DNA of 64,000 bases, taken from Ceriagrion tenellum. Its lineage: Eukaryota > Arthropoda > Insecta > Odonata > Coenagrionidae. The position numbers were made by a program, and so were the translations under genes. Location of the stretch: contig OY720643.1 in the NCBI GenBank assembly GCA_963169105.1, positions 79,157,696 to 79,221,695 of the forward strand. Reading direction: 5' to 3'. This document shows, one piece after another, positions 35,979 to 49,287 of the stretch (position 1 is its first letter; each line of letters begins with the position of its first letter). The notes below the pieces were generated by a model, which saw nothing but the letters and a program-made list of their open reading frames with translations, was not told the DNA's origin and searched no databases.

Positions 35979-36770
35979 AGGCATATTTAAAAATCTGCTT
36001 AAGATTTATTTTAACGTTCACTGAAAATGAATTTCTGCAATACAACAAGGACAGTATTAAGTACCTTATTTACTTAGCAAAGTTTTTGTAAGCTGAACAA
36101 ACACTTGTACAAATGAAATCCGGGTAAGAAAGTAAGGTGATATTACGAAATATACCCAGCTCTGATATGCCACCTGCACAATTATTGTATAAACTATTAC
36201 AAAAATGCGAGCAGATTTTGACAACCTGCAATTATTCTTGGAGTGTGGTCTTGATATAATCAATTTGAATAACTCTTTAAAATATTCGCAGTTGAATTTT
36301 TGCATCATTAGGGTTTAATATCAAACTATTTTTAGAGTTCGTGGCCAGTGCAGGCTGAACAAATTGTTCAGTGATGTTCCTCGTTTGATTTTTTGCATTT
36401 GGAGTGCCTAAAACGGGATTGAGATTGATGGATTCCTTTGAAATTGCGTGTCTATAAATAATGAGTAATGCATAGAGTTAGCAATCGAATTATAGTCATC
36501 CTTTAATTTTTGGCATTTGAAACACTTAACATGTGATTTAAAATCATAACTGGATTTTTACCTTCCCAGATTTTCCTGTCATCAGTTTTTCGGGTGTGGC
36601 TCTCACCCATGTCAATCTTCCAATCAAACTTGATGTGTTCATTAGTTTTCCTAGGTTACTTAATATCTTGCAGGACTAGCCTCGTCATCACTTTCAGGCT
36701 ACATTGGAGCTAACGGTTTCCTCCAATAGGTGCGTATTTAACTTGTACTTGGGGCAACAAATGGTTTTCA

Positions 36771-37010
36771 TATGGTAAATGATAAGTTTAACTTAGTTTT
36801 TCCGCATAGATTTATTATAACAAGACGACCTAGGTTACGACGAAGCTCGTCATCATAGGTACATTAGTAAATGAAGACGTATAATATAAAGACACATATA
36901 TGTCTTCTGTTACTAATGCTCCTGATGAGGACGAGCTTCGTCAAAACCTAGGTCATCTTGTTGTGATAAATCTAAGTGGAAAAACTAAGTTATACTTATC
37001 ATTTACAATG
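36771..37010. repeat. 240-bp foldback with paired hammerhead-like cores
   Basis: Left arm 36771-36870 and right arm 36910-37010 are inverted repeats with about 80% identity around a 39-bp spacer that contains a further GAAGAC/GTCTTC stem. The right arm reads CTGATGAG (36922-36929), stem II GACGA-GCT-UCGUC, AAAAC, then CCTAGGTC. The left arm read outward gives CTATGAT, the same stem II, GTAAC, then CCTAGGTC. Together they point to an ancestral CUGAUGA / stem II / GAAA / CC-UA-GG / UC hammerhead core, each copy carrying different damage. Outer parts (GTGGAAAAACTAAGTT on the right) match the Penelope-type tail at 25570-25720. Confidence 0.65.
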
Positions 37011-37479
37011 CTAAGCAAATTCCATGAAGTCACGCCCAAGATAACGGAATTTTCAAATAGTGTTCATATGGTGCTGACACGCGCAATGTAGTTGAAATAT
37101 TTTCTGTAGATCAGGAAGTGTTGAATTGGTGAAAATCCACAATCTGGAGGTTATCTTGCCTGATAAAGTCTTCTTTTGCGTTCATTCTGAAATAATTAGC
37201 TTACTTTTCAATTACATTTTACCTTGGATGGCTTCAAAGCAGACGTAAGCAAAAGTGTTGAAGGATACGGCTTGTTCAATGCGACTTGTTTGGTACTTTA
37301 ATGTGAAATACTTGAAAATATTATTGCATATATTTTGCACTGAAAGTTAAAGGCGGTGGTAGACTTGGAAAATCGGGTGCCATCAAGTTGCATACGGGGG
37401 CCAAAGATAGTCTGCCATTGCATTTGCCGATAATGCAATCAGTCTAATCCTCCTATTTTATTTGCGCCCTTAGAATCAT

Positions 37480-38560
37480 TATCCCCCTGAATTTTGGGTT
37501 CGTACAAAACCTGAATTAAGGTCGCCTCGTTCTTCTCGCATTAAAGGGGGTCGGAACAAAGGTGAAGTAGCCACCAAGGGTACATCAACCCCAAAAATCA
37601 CCCCGTGGCCCTCCAAAACCATTACGGGAAAACGCGTTCCGAACAGCGTTTCGTTCGTAGACCATGCCGAGCGGGTAATGGACCCGCTTCGATGAGTTTT
37701 GCCCCTTTGAAAATCATCCGGCAACGTTTAAGAGCAGTGCAAAGTTTGAGTGGAGAGAGAGAGATGGAAGAGAGAAGAAGCTTCTGCGGCAATCAGCGAA
37801 CCGTGAGGAGGGAAATATTTGCGAGGAAGGAAGTCTTATGCGGAGGAGAAGGTTCGGAAAAGCAGAGTTTGAACCGAAGGAAATCATTGGCGAGGTGGGG
37901 AGTGAGTCTTTGAAGACCGTTCCTGGCGCAGTTGATCGCCTCAGTTTCCAAAGACTATTCTCTTCCCTCTCTACTGTTCTACTCATATAAAGGACAGAGA
38001 AAGCTTTTCTGTTTCAATGGCGGAGAAAGTGTAGAGAGAGATTCTGGAGGGGGCATAAACCGCGTTTGTAGGGTTAAGACCCAAAGGCTCACCTCCTCAA
38101 CCAAAAGTTCGAAGTTTTCGACGAAGTCTTCCTCTCTCTCTCTCTGCGGGCCCGGAAGTCTCATTGTGTGACCCCGAGGGCGTGGCGTGGCACTGAGTCT
38201 CCGAACGCGGGACTGGCGACCCCTATAGGGCGTGGTTGGTCCTAGAGTCTCTCCGCATCGCTCAACGGAGGCGGTTCCACGTAGGGGTTTCCATTGTCCC
38301 CGGCGCTAAGGGGTTTGATGAACGGGTAAGCTGGCAGGGGAAGAGATGGTGCCTTAAAGGTGATTGTGGTAGCGCAGCCAGGGGCGATATCAACAAAGGC
38401 AGCAGCCAGCTACCCTACCGTACCCTTCGCCACCTCACGGCATTCCCTTCATCGTTTCTCCGACTGTGTGACCACGGTTGCATGACTTATCCGGAGAAAG
38501 TGTCCGAACGAAAATGTTCTCTCTCCGCGGTCGAGGCGACGCGGATGTTTTAAAAAAGTT
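37480..38560. other. ~1 kb GC-rich island
   Basis: The longest GC- and CpG-rich block in the window, with purine-rich runs (37735-37880) and a CT repeat (38128-38144). Many overlapping frames on both strands (37479-38553), none with a known domain. It could be a promoter/first-exon region of a gene outside recognition by eye. Coding is not claimed. Confidence 0.5.
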
Positions 38561-40719
<2,159 letters not shown>

Positions 40720-41220
40720 CTCCTGTGGGGTATCCCATTCAATTTATTCATAGATCCAGGTAAGGGATTAAAGACTTCTGCGAGTAACTCGTTCCATTCT
40801 TTAATTCCTCCATTGAGGAAGGAGTTTTTCATTATATTTGTGTTTTGATTCCTGAATTTTAGGGTAAGTTTGTGGTCCTTTCGCCGTATCAGTTGAGTTT
40901 TTCAATCCAATCTGTAAGTTCCTTCCAGCCAAATTCATATTTTAATTATTTTGAGCATCCCACAAACTTATTCACCTTTTTTCTCAGTCCGTGATAGTCC
41001 GGTCTAGTGATACTATTAGTGCAGTCACACTATATATTCTTTCATGCATTCCGAGAACGTACCTGCCGTACGTAATTTCTGTACTTTCTAAAGCTTGTTA
41101 GAATGGACCTTATCTTTTTGATCCCAGACCATCATTGCATATACTAATATCGACCGAACAACGGAATTGTAGACTAGTTCCTTTGATTCTTTTTTGCTCC
41201 CGTTAAGATAAACGCCGAAA

Positions 41221-42599
41221 AAACAGCTAATCCATAAGTTTCTTTGCCATACTTTGCGTAAATGCTATATGATACCAAAACATTACCCTTAGACTGTAAT
41301 ACTTTCACTCAGTAATCATTTTTTTAAGAAAGAAAAGTTTTACAGCTATTAAATTTTACAAACTATTCAACATCGCTACTATGCAGTTACTTCCGTGTGT
41401 AAATTTTTCGATTTTTCTCAGATCATTCACATTAGCTACTCTAGGCAATGCGTTATTGTTATCACATACAGCTCATATTTCCATTACATAACTTTTATTA
41501 CAAATAAAGGCCATACGTATATGAGATACAAAGGAATTGCAAATAATATATTGATTTATTCCATTGAAAACTATCTCACGATTGAACTAAACGTGAATAT
41601 GCAAGAAATATCCCAAAAATACCAAACAATACTTTAAAAAAAAGTATTTCATCGACAATTTGAGCTTTAAAATCAAGTTAAAAGTTGAGAAATTGGAGAT
41701 GACACCCAAAAAGTAACAATACAGAAATAAACTCTGTCTCCTTGAGAAGAATTGAACACTGAACTATCAGAATAGGACTCTATGAACAAATTCACCAAAT
41801 TCTGATTACTGTTAACCAGAGTGGATCAGTTAACCAGTTATTGAGGAGTTCTCTTTCTTTATTCTTTTATTTTATTTATTATTTATTTATTCTTGTTCTC
41901 ACATTACATCTTTTCAATGAAAATTTTGTAAAGGAAATTTAATCAATTATGTAACTGTTTCATATTCAAATATTGGCAAACCAACCGCTATAATCTCAGA
42001 AAAAATAGTTTACATTTTTTTCTACCTCCATTTTCAATCCAGATGGTCTTTGAATCGTGAATACGCTATTAGAAATTTTGTAAAAAGTAGTATAAAGTGG
42101 GGTTAAATCCTTGAGGTGAAGCTCGAATTCGGAGCTTATACACTGTCTGGTGCTGCCAACGGGTGTCCAGTTCATTAACCAACCACCATTGTTACCATCT
42201 ATTCCCTTTAGTTCGCCAATACCTTCGAGGTTTGAAATAATCGTGCTTGTGCCATGTTCACTAATAGACTACAAGGTTTACAGTATGCTAAATATATTAT
42301 TTTAAATGTTGATAGTGGTGAAGCATATTATTTCGCCATTTTAATCCTTTTTATATATATAGCACAAATAGCACAAAAAAAGCCCATAAGTGCTTTTTTG
42401 TGCTAAAATATGCATATTTTTTCCCAGGATGAAATGTGGTGGAGCGAGCCAAGTGAGGGAATTCAACGTATCAAACTCATTAATGTTTTTGGGTTTCCAT
42501 TGGGAGCATTTTTTTATATTTTACATGTTACGATTAAATGAATTCTAAAGTAAACGTCATATGTTAAGGGGATAAAATATAGTGCCTTGAATCGTTCAC
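41221..42599. other. A+T-rich stretch
   Basis: Contains an A/T-only simple-sequence tract (41855-41895) and the hairpin at 42369-42405. No gene. Confidence 0.45.
42369..42405. repeat. 14-bp hairpin with A/T run
   Basis: TAGCACAAAAAAAGC pairs with GCTTTTTTGTGCTA, one bulged A, 8-nt loop. Confidence 0.85.
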
Positions 42600-42803
42600 T
42601 TACTTCGGAAGTATTACCACATAAGAGTGAAAATTTGCGACGAACGTGAGAAGAACATAGTTGAAGGCAAAAAAGAGGGAAAGGTCCCCAAAGGAAGGCC
42701 CTGGAACAAGTTCATGTACCAAATAAAGAGGAAAGTTCATAGGAACAGATACGAGGAGGTAAGGGACCAAGCATTAAATAGGGAAGGGTGGAGATTTTAA
42801 GTA
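42600..42803 (+). pseudogene. LINE C-terminal fragment, sense
   Basis: The plus frame reads GKVPKGRPWNKFMYQIKRKV then HRNRYEEVRDQALNREGWRF and a stop at about 42799. The KGRPxxxxxxQIxxKV ... YEEVxxxAxxREGW pattern is the extreme C-terminus of arthropod endonuclease-RT LINEs. Short, truncated, inactive. Confidence 0.7.
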
Positions 42804-43099
42804 AATTAATCTTAGGATTTAATGACCAACAAAGATGATTTAAGAATAGAGTTGCTCAATGTAAGAAAGTGTTCATGACAGAAGTGCAATCTCTACTATG
42901 TGCAAAGAAGTTGCAGCTAGAAACTGGGCAGCATATGGTGAAAAACTTCGCATTGAGAGTAGCACATTGTCGGTAAAGGGAAACCTAACTGATATAGAAT
43001 AGATACCTGCCAGATATGGTGTTGGTGATTGATGCCAATGATGATTGGGACCATTATAATGAAGGATGAAAATATGTATAGAACAGCCTGAAGAGAAAG

Positions 43100-43330
43100 G
43101 CATATACGGAGTTCAAAAATATAATGATGAACAATACGAGTTGGAAACACCATTTGGATGTATTTGTTAGGATTCTTACTTTTGGAAAAATAGTAGGGAA
43201 AATTCCACGAGGAAGCTCAATGGATTAGTGCATAGGTTCAATGAAGGTAGATATGAGAAAGTAGAAATACCAATATAATATTTATGAGTAAGGAAGAATG
43301 GAAATTTACGGATGAAAAATCAGGATAAGA
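43100..43330 (+). pseudogene. LINE C-terminal fragment, sense, degraded
   Basis: NTSWKHHLDVFVRIL then GKIVGKIPRGSS (43132-43215) and a later YEKVEI-like stretch resemble the WIGHxLR ... GKxPRGRPR ... YEKV order of the same LINE C-terminus as 42600-42803, with stops. Weak similarity by eye. Confidence 0.45.
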
Positions 43331-43476
43331 GAGATGATGAAGTCTAAAGTTGGAAAATGAAAGGAGACGTTTCTTGTGACATTTATTATATTGTATCATG
43401 ATACGATATTTTGAAAAAACAAAAGAGAACATCTAGGGATAAGTGACTGGGCCCAATAAAGTAGGATAACATCAAT

Positions 43477-44020
43477 ATTGGTTGTTCAATCCTATGATTG
43501 GTTGACTGCAGCCCTGCACACTCCCCGATCTAATGCTACTTCCCTTATCTCCTAGCATATCTTCCTGTGTACTTGCTTCTTTACTTGATCCATTAACTCA
43601 TTCCTGGGTCTTCCTCTGGGCACTCTTCCCTCTATTTTCCTTCAGAAACCCATTGTTTCTGAGGGTGTGTCCAAACCATATTGTTCTTCTTCCTCTATGG
43701 TACTCCATATCCTGTGGTCCTTCCTTCTTCTACTCTTCTACTCTTCTATACACTTCATCACTTCTTCTTTTGTTCGTCCATCTTATCTTCAGCATCTTCC
43801 TCCAGCACCAGGTTTCGAATGCATCTATTCTTTTCTGGTCATCTTTCCCAATGGGCCATTCTTCGGATTCATAGAATGCCACGCTCAACACAAATGTTTT
43901 CACATACTGTATCCTGGTTTGTACTCCTTTCTTTGAGCACTGCAGTTGTCTTTTTCCCATGAACACCTACTTAGCATGGGCTATTTTTCGCTTGATGCCC
44001 GTTGTATGTTCTTCCGTTAT
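43477..44020 (-). pseudogene. LINE RT C-terminal region, antisense
   Basis: The minus frame 43966-43730 is the longest intact piece: YESEEWPIGKDDQKRIDAFE then TWCWRKMLKIRWTNKRRSDE, the same block as at 3575 and 30683. Downstream on the minus strand, degraded frames reach a terminal REVALDRGVCRAAVNQS (about 43495-43545), the usual C-terminal xREWRAAVNQ end of this family. It lies tail to tail with the sense fragments at 42600-43330. Plus-strand frames 43533-43962 are shadows. Confidence 0.8.
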
Positions 44021-44222
44021 ACGGTGATGGTACTTCCGATACAAGAGAAGGAATCTTATTGCTTTAATTTTCCTCCTCTCAGTTTGACTTCTACATTTAG
44101 TTTTTCTCTTATACATACTAGGGTAATGGCATTCGTATTATTAAGTAGGATAAAAGGTAGGATATAGGGTAGAAAAAATACCATTCTTTAATAGAGTAAG
44201 CGAGGATTGAGGAAGAATTGAG
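44008..44222 (+). repeat. ~210-bp direct repeat, copy 1
   Basis: From TTCTTCCGTT to GAGGAAGAATTGAGA, matches 45183-45395 at roughly 94% by eye, offset about 1,173 bp. Copy 1 continues directly from the antisense LINE, so the repeat may be further LINE sequence. Confidence 0.9.
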
Positions 44223-44399
44223 AGCTGCAGTTAACGAATCTTAGGTTCAAAACGATTATTAAGTTGGATTCTCCCAATGTTATTGCTGTTCTCGCGCGTG
44301 CTTTCGTTCGAGCGAGAAAGTTATCGCGGCTAAAAAGAAACAAGAACGGCAGTCCGTTTGCACCAGCCATAACTCAAACGTCTCGAGTATCCCATCTTA

Positions 44400-44720
44400 T
44401 CTCTTCGGCCGAGTTCCCCGGCTCTCGCCACTCAATGGCAATCCCTCATTCACGAATCGCGGGGGCGGGGACGAGGGGACGAGGGGGGCGAGAGACAATT
44501 TGATGATGGAGTGTGCACCCCGAACTCATGAAGAAGTCCACGCCTCCTATCAACTTGCGCCGCTCCCTTCCTTCATTTGTTTCTCTCCCCCCACTGCCAA
44601 CCTCCCCTCGCGTGAGTTGCATGAATGAAGACAAAGGCCGCAGGGTTGTGTAACGCCCATTTCCTGCTCTGACTTCAGAACTTAAAAAATAATAACCGGC
44701 CATTGCCCTTATTATCTTCA
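44400..44720. other. GC-rich island between the two direct repeats
   Basis: GC-rich with G runs (44460-44490). Frames on both strands (44264-44503 plus, 44446-44721 minus), no domain. Confidence 0.45.
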
Positions 44721-45145
44721 ATTTCTCCCTCCTGAACTAAGCGCTGTCTTTCTTTTCTCGATTCTTGTGTTAATACTACCTCTTCGATTTATGTTCTTTG
44801 ATAGTCAATTGGGAAACTTAAGCTACACAGATGTGCGGAAAAATCAATTCATGGTATTCCAAATCAGTTTTTTGTTGATTATTCTTCCAATCAGGCACTC
44901 TTTACTTATAAGTTTAGCTATTATTTGTTTTTTCATGTATTTTATCCACGTTTTCTCAATATTTATTGTTTACAAAGTATCTTTCCTTTTCGTCTCTAAC
45001 ATATGGTGCCGTTTTCACTCTCTTACTACCCTAGTTCCCGATTAACATTTTCATTTCATTCAGCATTGCTTACTCGCTTACTTCTCTTTCTTAGGCTTTT
45101 TCAATTCCTCCCATTGTCCATTCCACTGATTTATTGAATGGATAC

Positions 45146-45174
45146 TCGAGGGAATTTATTATTAATTCCCTCGA
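45146..45174. repeat. perfect 11-bp hairpin
   Basis: TCGAGGGAATT, loop TATTATT, AATTCCCTCGA, ending 9 bp before direct-repeat copy 2. Confidence 0.9.
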
Positions 45175-45182
45175 TTGTACCT

Positions 45183-45395
45183 TCTTCCGTTCCAGGTGAT
45201 GGTACTTCCGATACAAGAGAAGGAATCTTATTGCTTTAATTTTCCTCCTCTCTGTTTGACTTCTACATTTAGTTTCTCTCTCATACATACTAGGGTTATG
45301 GCTTTCGTATTATTAAGTAGGATAAAAAGTAGGATATAGGGTAGAAAAGATACAATTCTTTAATAGAGTAAGCGATGATTGAGGAAGAATTGAGA
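45183..45395 (+). repeat. ~210-bp direct repeat, copy 2
   Basis: Second copy of 44008-44222. Confidence 0.9.
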
Positions 45396-46284
45396 ATCCC
45401 TAGTTTCGAATGACCTTTCTCTCTTCTACCCCCAGATTTTCTAATAATTTCTTCTGTGACATATGGCCTCTTAATCTATATTACAATCGATCGTATTGAC
45501 GTCGGGTCGTTATAGTTACAGTTACAATTACTGCATTTTTCACGTTTCCATCATTCTATAATTTTACCCATTTTCTTTGCTTTACCCATGTTCTAGTACA
45601 CCATCTCCTTCCTTGCACCCCGTTATAAATCTCCAACATCCTGGCCATTCAAATTATAACTTTTAATACTTTAACTTAACATTTTGAGCCATGTATCACA
45701 TTTAAAAGAAACTCAGTTATAGTCTACCATCAACATATGATGCGGAAGATGTTTATTTTTAATATCTGAATATTTTCTTTCTTTTCCTTATCTTACCCAT
45801 AATATCATAAATTTTGTACGATTCAACATCTTTTGCCGAATATTTGCAAAACGTCTGCGCGTACAACATATGACGTCACTTTTTCCGCCACAGGATCATC
45901 GAATACCCTTCAAAATAAGTCAAAAAATTAAAGAGAGAAGACTAAGATAAGGAGACTGAGTAAATAAAATTTTGACTCGCATTTGAATCAACTCTCGGGG
46001 ATGTAGATCGATGTAGTTGCCAGTTCTCTGATGCTTGATTGAAGTTAAAATAACAGACAACCTCATAGGAATACCGGAATAGGTGAATAAGTGGAAAGGG
46101 CACGGAGAATGAGTGTACGAAGATAGTAAGCCAGAAAAAAATCCTACAGACTAACCCTGGAACGTCTACCTAAGAAATGGGAAGACCAAAACTGGAGAAG
46201 GTATAGAAGAATACTCGTAGATTGAAGAATGTCTTGAACATCAAACATTGATAACACGACAAATGGAAAAATTCGTGATGACCT
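45396..46284. other. unannotated stretch
   Basis: No supported feature. Confidence 0.5.
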
Positions 46285-46416
46285 GTGAGATTGTTTGAGT
46301 GTTGAATGGCTTGTCCTTCTCATTGCTTGTTTAACGGATAACTTGTACTTCTTTATAATCTCTTTCTCCAAACTCTCTGGACTGTAAATCGAATCCATAT
46401 CTTCTGTCATGCAGGC
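46285..46416. repeat. direct repeat D, copy 1
   Basis: Matches 47247-47373 with about 90% identity (TTGTACTTCTTTATA, CTCTTTCTCCAAACTCTCTG and TAAATCGAATCCATATCTTC conserved). Two minus-strand frames are open through it (46144-46440 and 46331-46693), so it may derive from coding sequence, but neither translation is recognised. Confidence 0.85.
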
Positions 46417-46945
46417 CAGCAGAAAACAAACACAGCCCATATTGTATTGCTGAGAAATTAAAAAAAATGCATGAACGTGGCGCTTTTATGAAGAAGGACG
46501 TGGTCACCATGGGAACTTTCCTCGGTTTCATTCTCTGCTTGAGCCCACCAGCCTTCGTCTTTCCCGAAGGGAGGGAATTCGACGTAAGATTGAAATGGCC
46601 CACCGCTGGGTGCCTCTTGTGGCCAGGATTGGATGTAAAAATAGATAAGAATTGACGGCCGCACTTCTCCGAGAAGCAATCCAACTTCTGCAAGATGAAA
46701 TGCGCCCCTTTTGTCTCATGCGCGCCTTCAAGTCTTCCTGGAAATCTCTCCTATATGTCAAACGCGCTTTGTCCGAACTTCACACACCAGCAACATTTTG
46801 CGCTTTTATTTTATCCACAATTCACGCGTGCATCTGTATGACAGAAGGAAAAGGGCACCTGTTCAACTACATCAGCGCTGTATCCAACTTGTCTGATAAG
46901 AGAAAAACTTTTTTGCCGATTTACACTTGAAAACTCTATTGAACA
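46417..46945. other. moderately GC-rich spacer, unassigned
   Basis: Overlapping frames on both strands (for example 46467-46655 plus and 46331-46693 minus). The motif CCTCTTGTGGCCAGGAT at 46613-46629 recurs at 48249-48265. No domain recognised. Confidence 0.4.
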
Positions 46946-47232
46946 ATTTTTCATACTCTATTAATCGTTATCAGAGACGTTTGGAGAGAATATTTTTATT
47001 ATTTGCATTAAACTATCAATTCTTAATAATGGAAAGGAATAAAGCTTCATGAGTTGCAGCTATTTTTATTGACTGCAGTGACGTTCAGAAATTTTTCATA
47101 CTCTATTAATCGTTATCAGAGACGTTTGGAGAGAATTTTTATTATTCGCAGTAAACTATCAATTCCTAATAATGAAAAGGAATAAAGCTTCATGAGTGGC
47201 AGCTACTTTTATTGACTGCAGTGACGTTCAGA
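46946..47232 (+). repeat. tandem dimer, 145-bp unit
   Basis: Units 46946-47090 and 47091-47232 differ at only a few bases. Each holds TTAATCGTTATCAGAGACGT and GACTGCAGTGACGTTCAGAA. Confidence 0.95.
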
Positions 47233-47246
47233 AAAATACTCAGGTT

Positions 47247-47373
47247 GTGAGATTGTTTGAGGGTAATGGCTTTTTCTTCTCATTGCTTGTTTGGTAAACT
47301 TGTACTTCTTTATAGTCTCTTTCTCCAAACTCTCTGGACCGTAAATCGAATCCATATCTTCTGTCATGCAGGC
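47247..47373. repeat. direct repeat D, copy 2
   Basis: Second copy of 46285-46416, 14 bp after the tandem dimer. Confidence 0.85.
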
Positions 47374-49011
47374 TATGTCTACTGCAGGCTACTAGTCTAT
47401 GTCATTCAAAATCAACGAAATTTTTTCAATGAGAAGAAAGCTACTGGTTTTGAAACTACTTAATTGTGATGGAACGGATAACAATGAGTCGTCCCTTGAA
47501 AAACGCTTAACTATATATCGGCCGCACTCCATTGCATACACGTACAGTAGCGTCGACTCATTCTGATCCAAGATCGTCTAACTAGCTCTAATGTTAAAAA
47601 AAGGCAGTTTGTAAATTAACGTGGGCACCAGTCATTAAGGCGACGCGTCACACCCCTTCTACCGGTCGAATTTGTGATGATTTCCGACCCTAGATTTTTT
47701 GTTCAAGTCTTACGTCATCAACTTGAAATTTTAATAGTATAAAGAATAGACCTTTGTCAAGGGAGATTCGTATCTGAAATATGAAAAATTTATCTTGGAG
47801 CTTAATTAAACCATCGGGAAAACGGCAAGATGTAGGGTATATTTTTACAAAAACTAATGTTATTATTGAAATATCTTAAACTAACGGAGATGTATCAATC
47901 CTCCTTCTGTTAGAATGCTAAGTAACAGCTGTCACGGTTGTAAGATGACATCTGTAATTGGTATCTTTCGAGAAGCCACCCGAATGGTTTTCGGCCATGA
48001 TGTGCTCGGACGGTGACGCAAATAGTTCAGTCTTCTCTCACACATCTTATGTCAGCGCTGCCTTTTACTTACGTGCGGGACACTGGGCTACAAGTTACCG
48101 ACAACTTTTGCCTCGTGCGAGAGTTATCCTGGAGTAAGAGACTCCTGACGCCAAAACGCCTCGATCGGGTGCAAGTGACGCCACCTTGTGGATTTTCGAC
48201 AAAACTATTCCTAACCGAAGGGTATGATGCGTCCTCTTAAGGAGGGTACCTCTTGTGGCCAGGATAGGAAGTGCGATAATTTTGAATTTACTTTTTGTCA
48301 ATCGGAAGTTTTCGTTAATTGCTTCCAAGTGCATCGACTTGATATTTTCGTGCCAGAATTTAGGGATAACTTTGACCATTTACGATATCGACCAAAGAAA
48401 CAGCACTTCCTATTGTATTGGATGGAGGAAGGGTGATGGATAGGGAGAATGTGGACCTGTAAGGAAAGACCAGGGAGTAAAGTCATCGAATTCTATCGAA
48501 AAAATACATAAGTATTAAAAATAGTTAGTTCAAATTTAGCATCCGTCTTCGGTGCCCATGCTGAAAGACTTATGGGCATACAAAAATTGCTTAATAAATA
48601 AAACCTTTGCTCAAGTTGAAATTTCCGACATGGAACTTAGATTAGTTAAATTATGCTTTTTAACGATATCTCAGGGAAACATTTCCCATTGAATCTGCAG
48701 ACACGCCTTCTTAGAAGAGTCAAGATATAATAGAGCGACGAACCCAGAGTTTAAAAAACGCTGGATTTCTATTAACCGGAAACTTTCTTCACCATCGTTA
48801 TGGAAAGAGTAACATAAATCTTTTAGAGAGAAAGCAACAGCAATTTTGAAACAAGATGCAATATTTTTTGACTTGACTGAAAAACTTAACCATTAAGATA
48901 CCCTCCTAGAAAAATTGTTAATACACTGTAACTAAAGAAATAATAGAGATCATTGTGCTTTTTTTGCAGTACTTCCATGGTGATAGTTTAATCTACGACC
49001 TATATTGAAGT
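47374..49011. other. unannotated stretch
   Basis: Part of 48000-48270 is more GC-rich and contains GACGCCACCTTGTGG (48179-48193). Frames on both strands there (48013-48240 plus, 48095-48379 minus) have no recognised domain. Confidence 0.4.
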
Positions 49012-49287
49012 CAAATTTTATATGTGGACCCCAGAAGTCAAGGGGCCTAAGTGACATTTTTGAAAAAAATAAGTTAGGTACAGGAATGGGAAGTGAAAAT
49101 ATTTATCTTTTAGGTGGTAAAGGGATCCAAGTGATTGTCTTGATAGGTGCTGCTATCTAGGGTAATTTCTCTTAACTACTTATTGGGTTATACCAAACAT
49201 TGTCAACTTTGACTTAAGTTTTGTCTAAACAATGGTTTTGTTACTTAGACCCCTTGACTTCTGTGGTCCTCATATAAAGTTTCAAAT
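49012..49287. mobile_element. ~275-bp MITE with long inverted repeats
   Basis: Left end TTTATATGTGGACCCCAGAA then GTCAAGGGGCCTAAGT (49018-49053) is the inverted repeat of the right end ACTTAGACCCCTTGACTTCT then GTGGTCCTCATATAAA (49243-49278), with three mismatches. TCAAAT occurs just outside each end and could be the target duplication. No coding capacity. Superfamily not determined. Confidence 0.75.

Noticed and set aside
36691..36725. Hairpin ATTGGAG/CTCCAAT as a terminator or riboswitch
   Set aside because: No gene upstream and no T-run; eukaryotic window; likely chance or part of a decayed repeat.
43533..43962. Overlapping plus-strand frames up to 113 codons
   Set aside because: Shadows of the antisense LINE fragment with FETWCWRKMLKI on minus.
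46331..46693. 120-codon minus-strand frame
   Set aside because: Overlaps open frames on both strands; no family recognised, so reported only as part of the repeat D finding.
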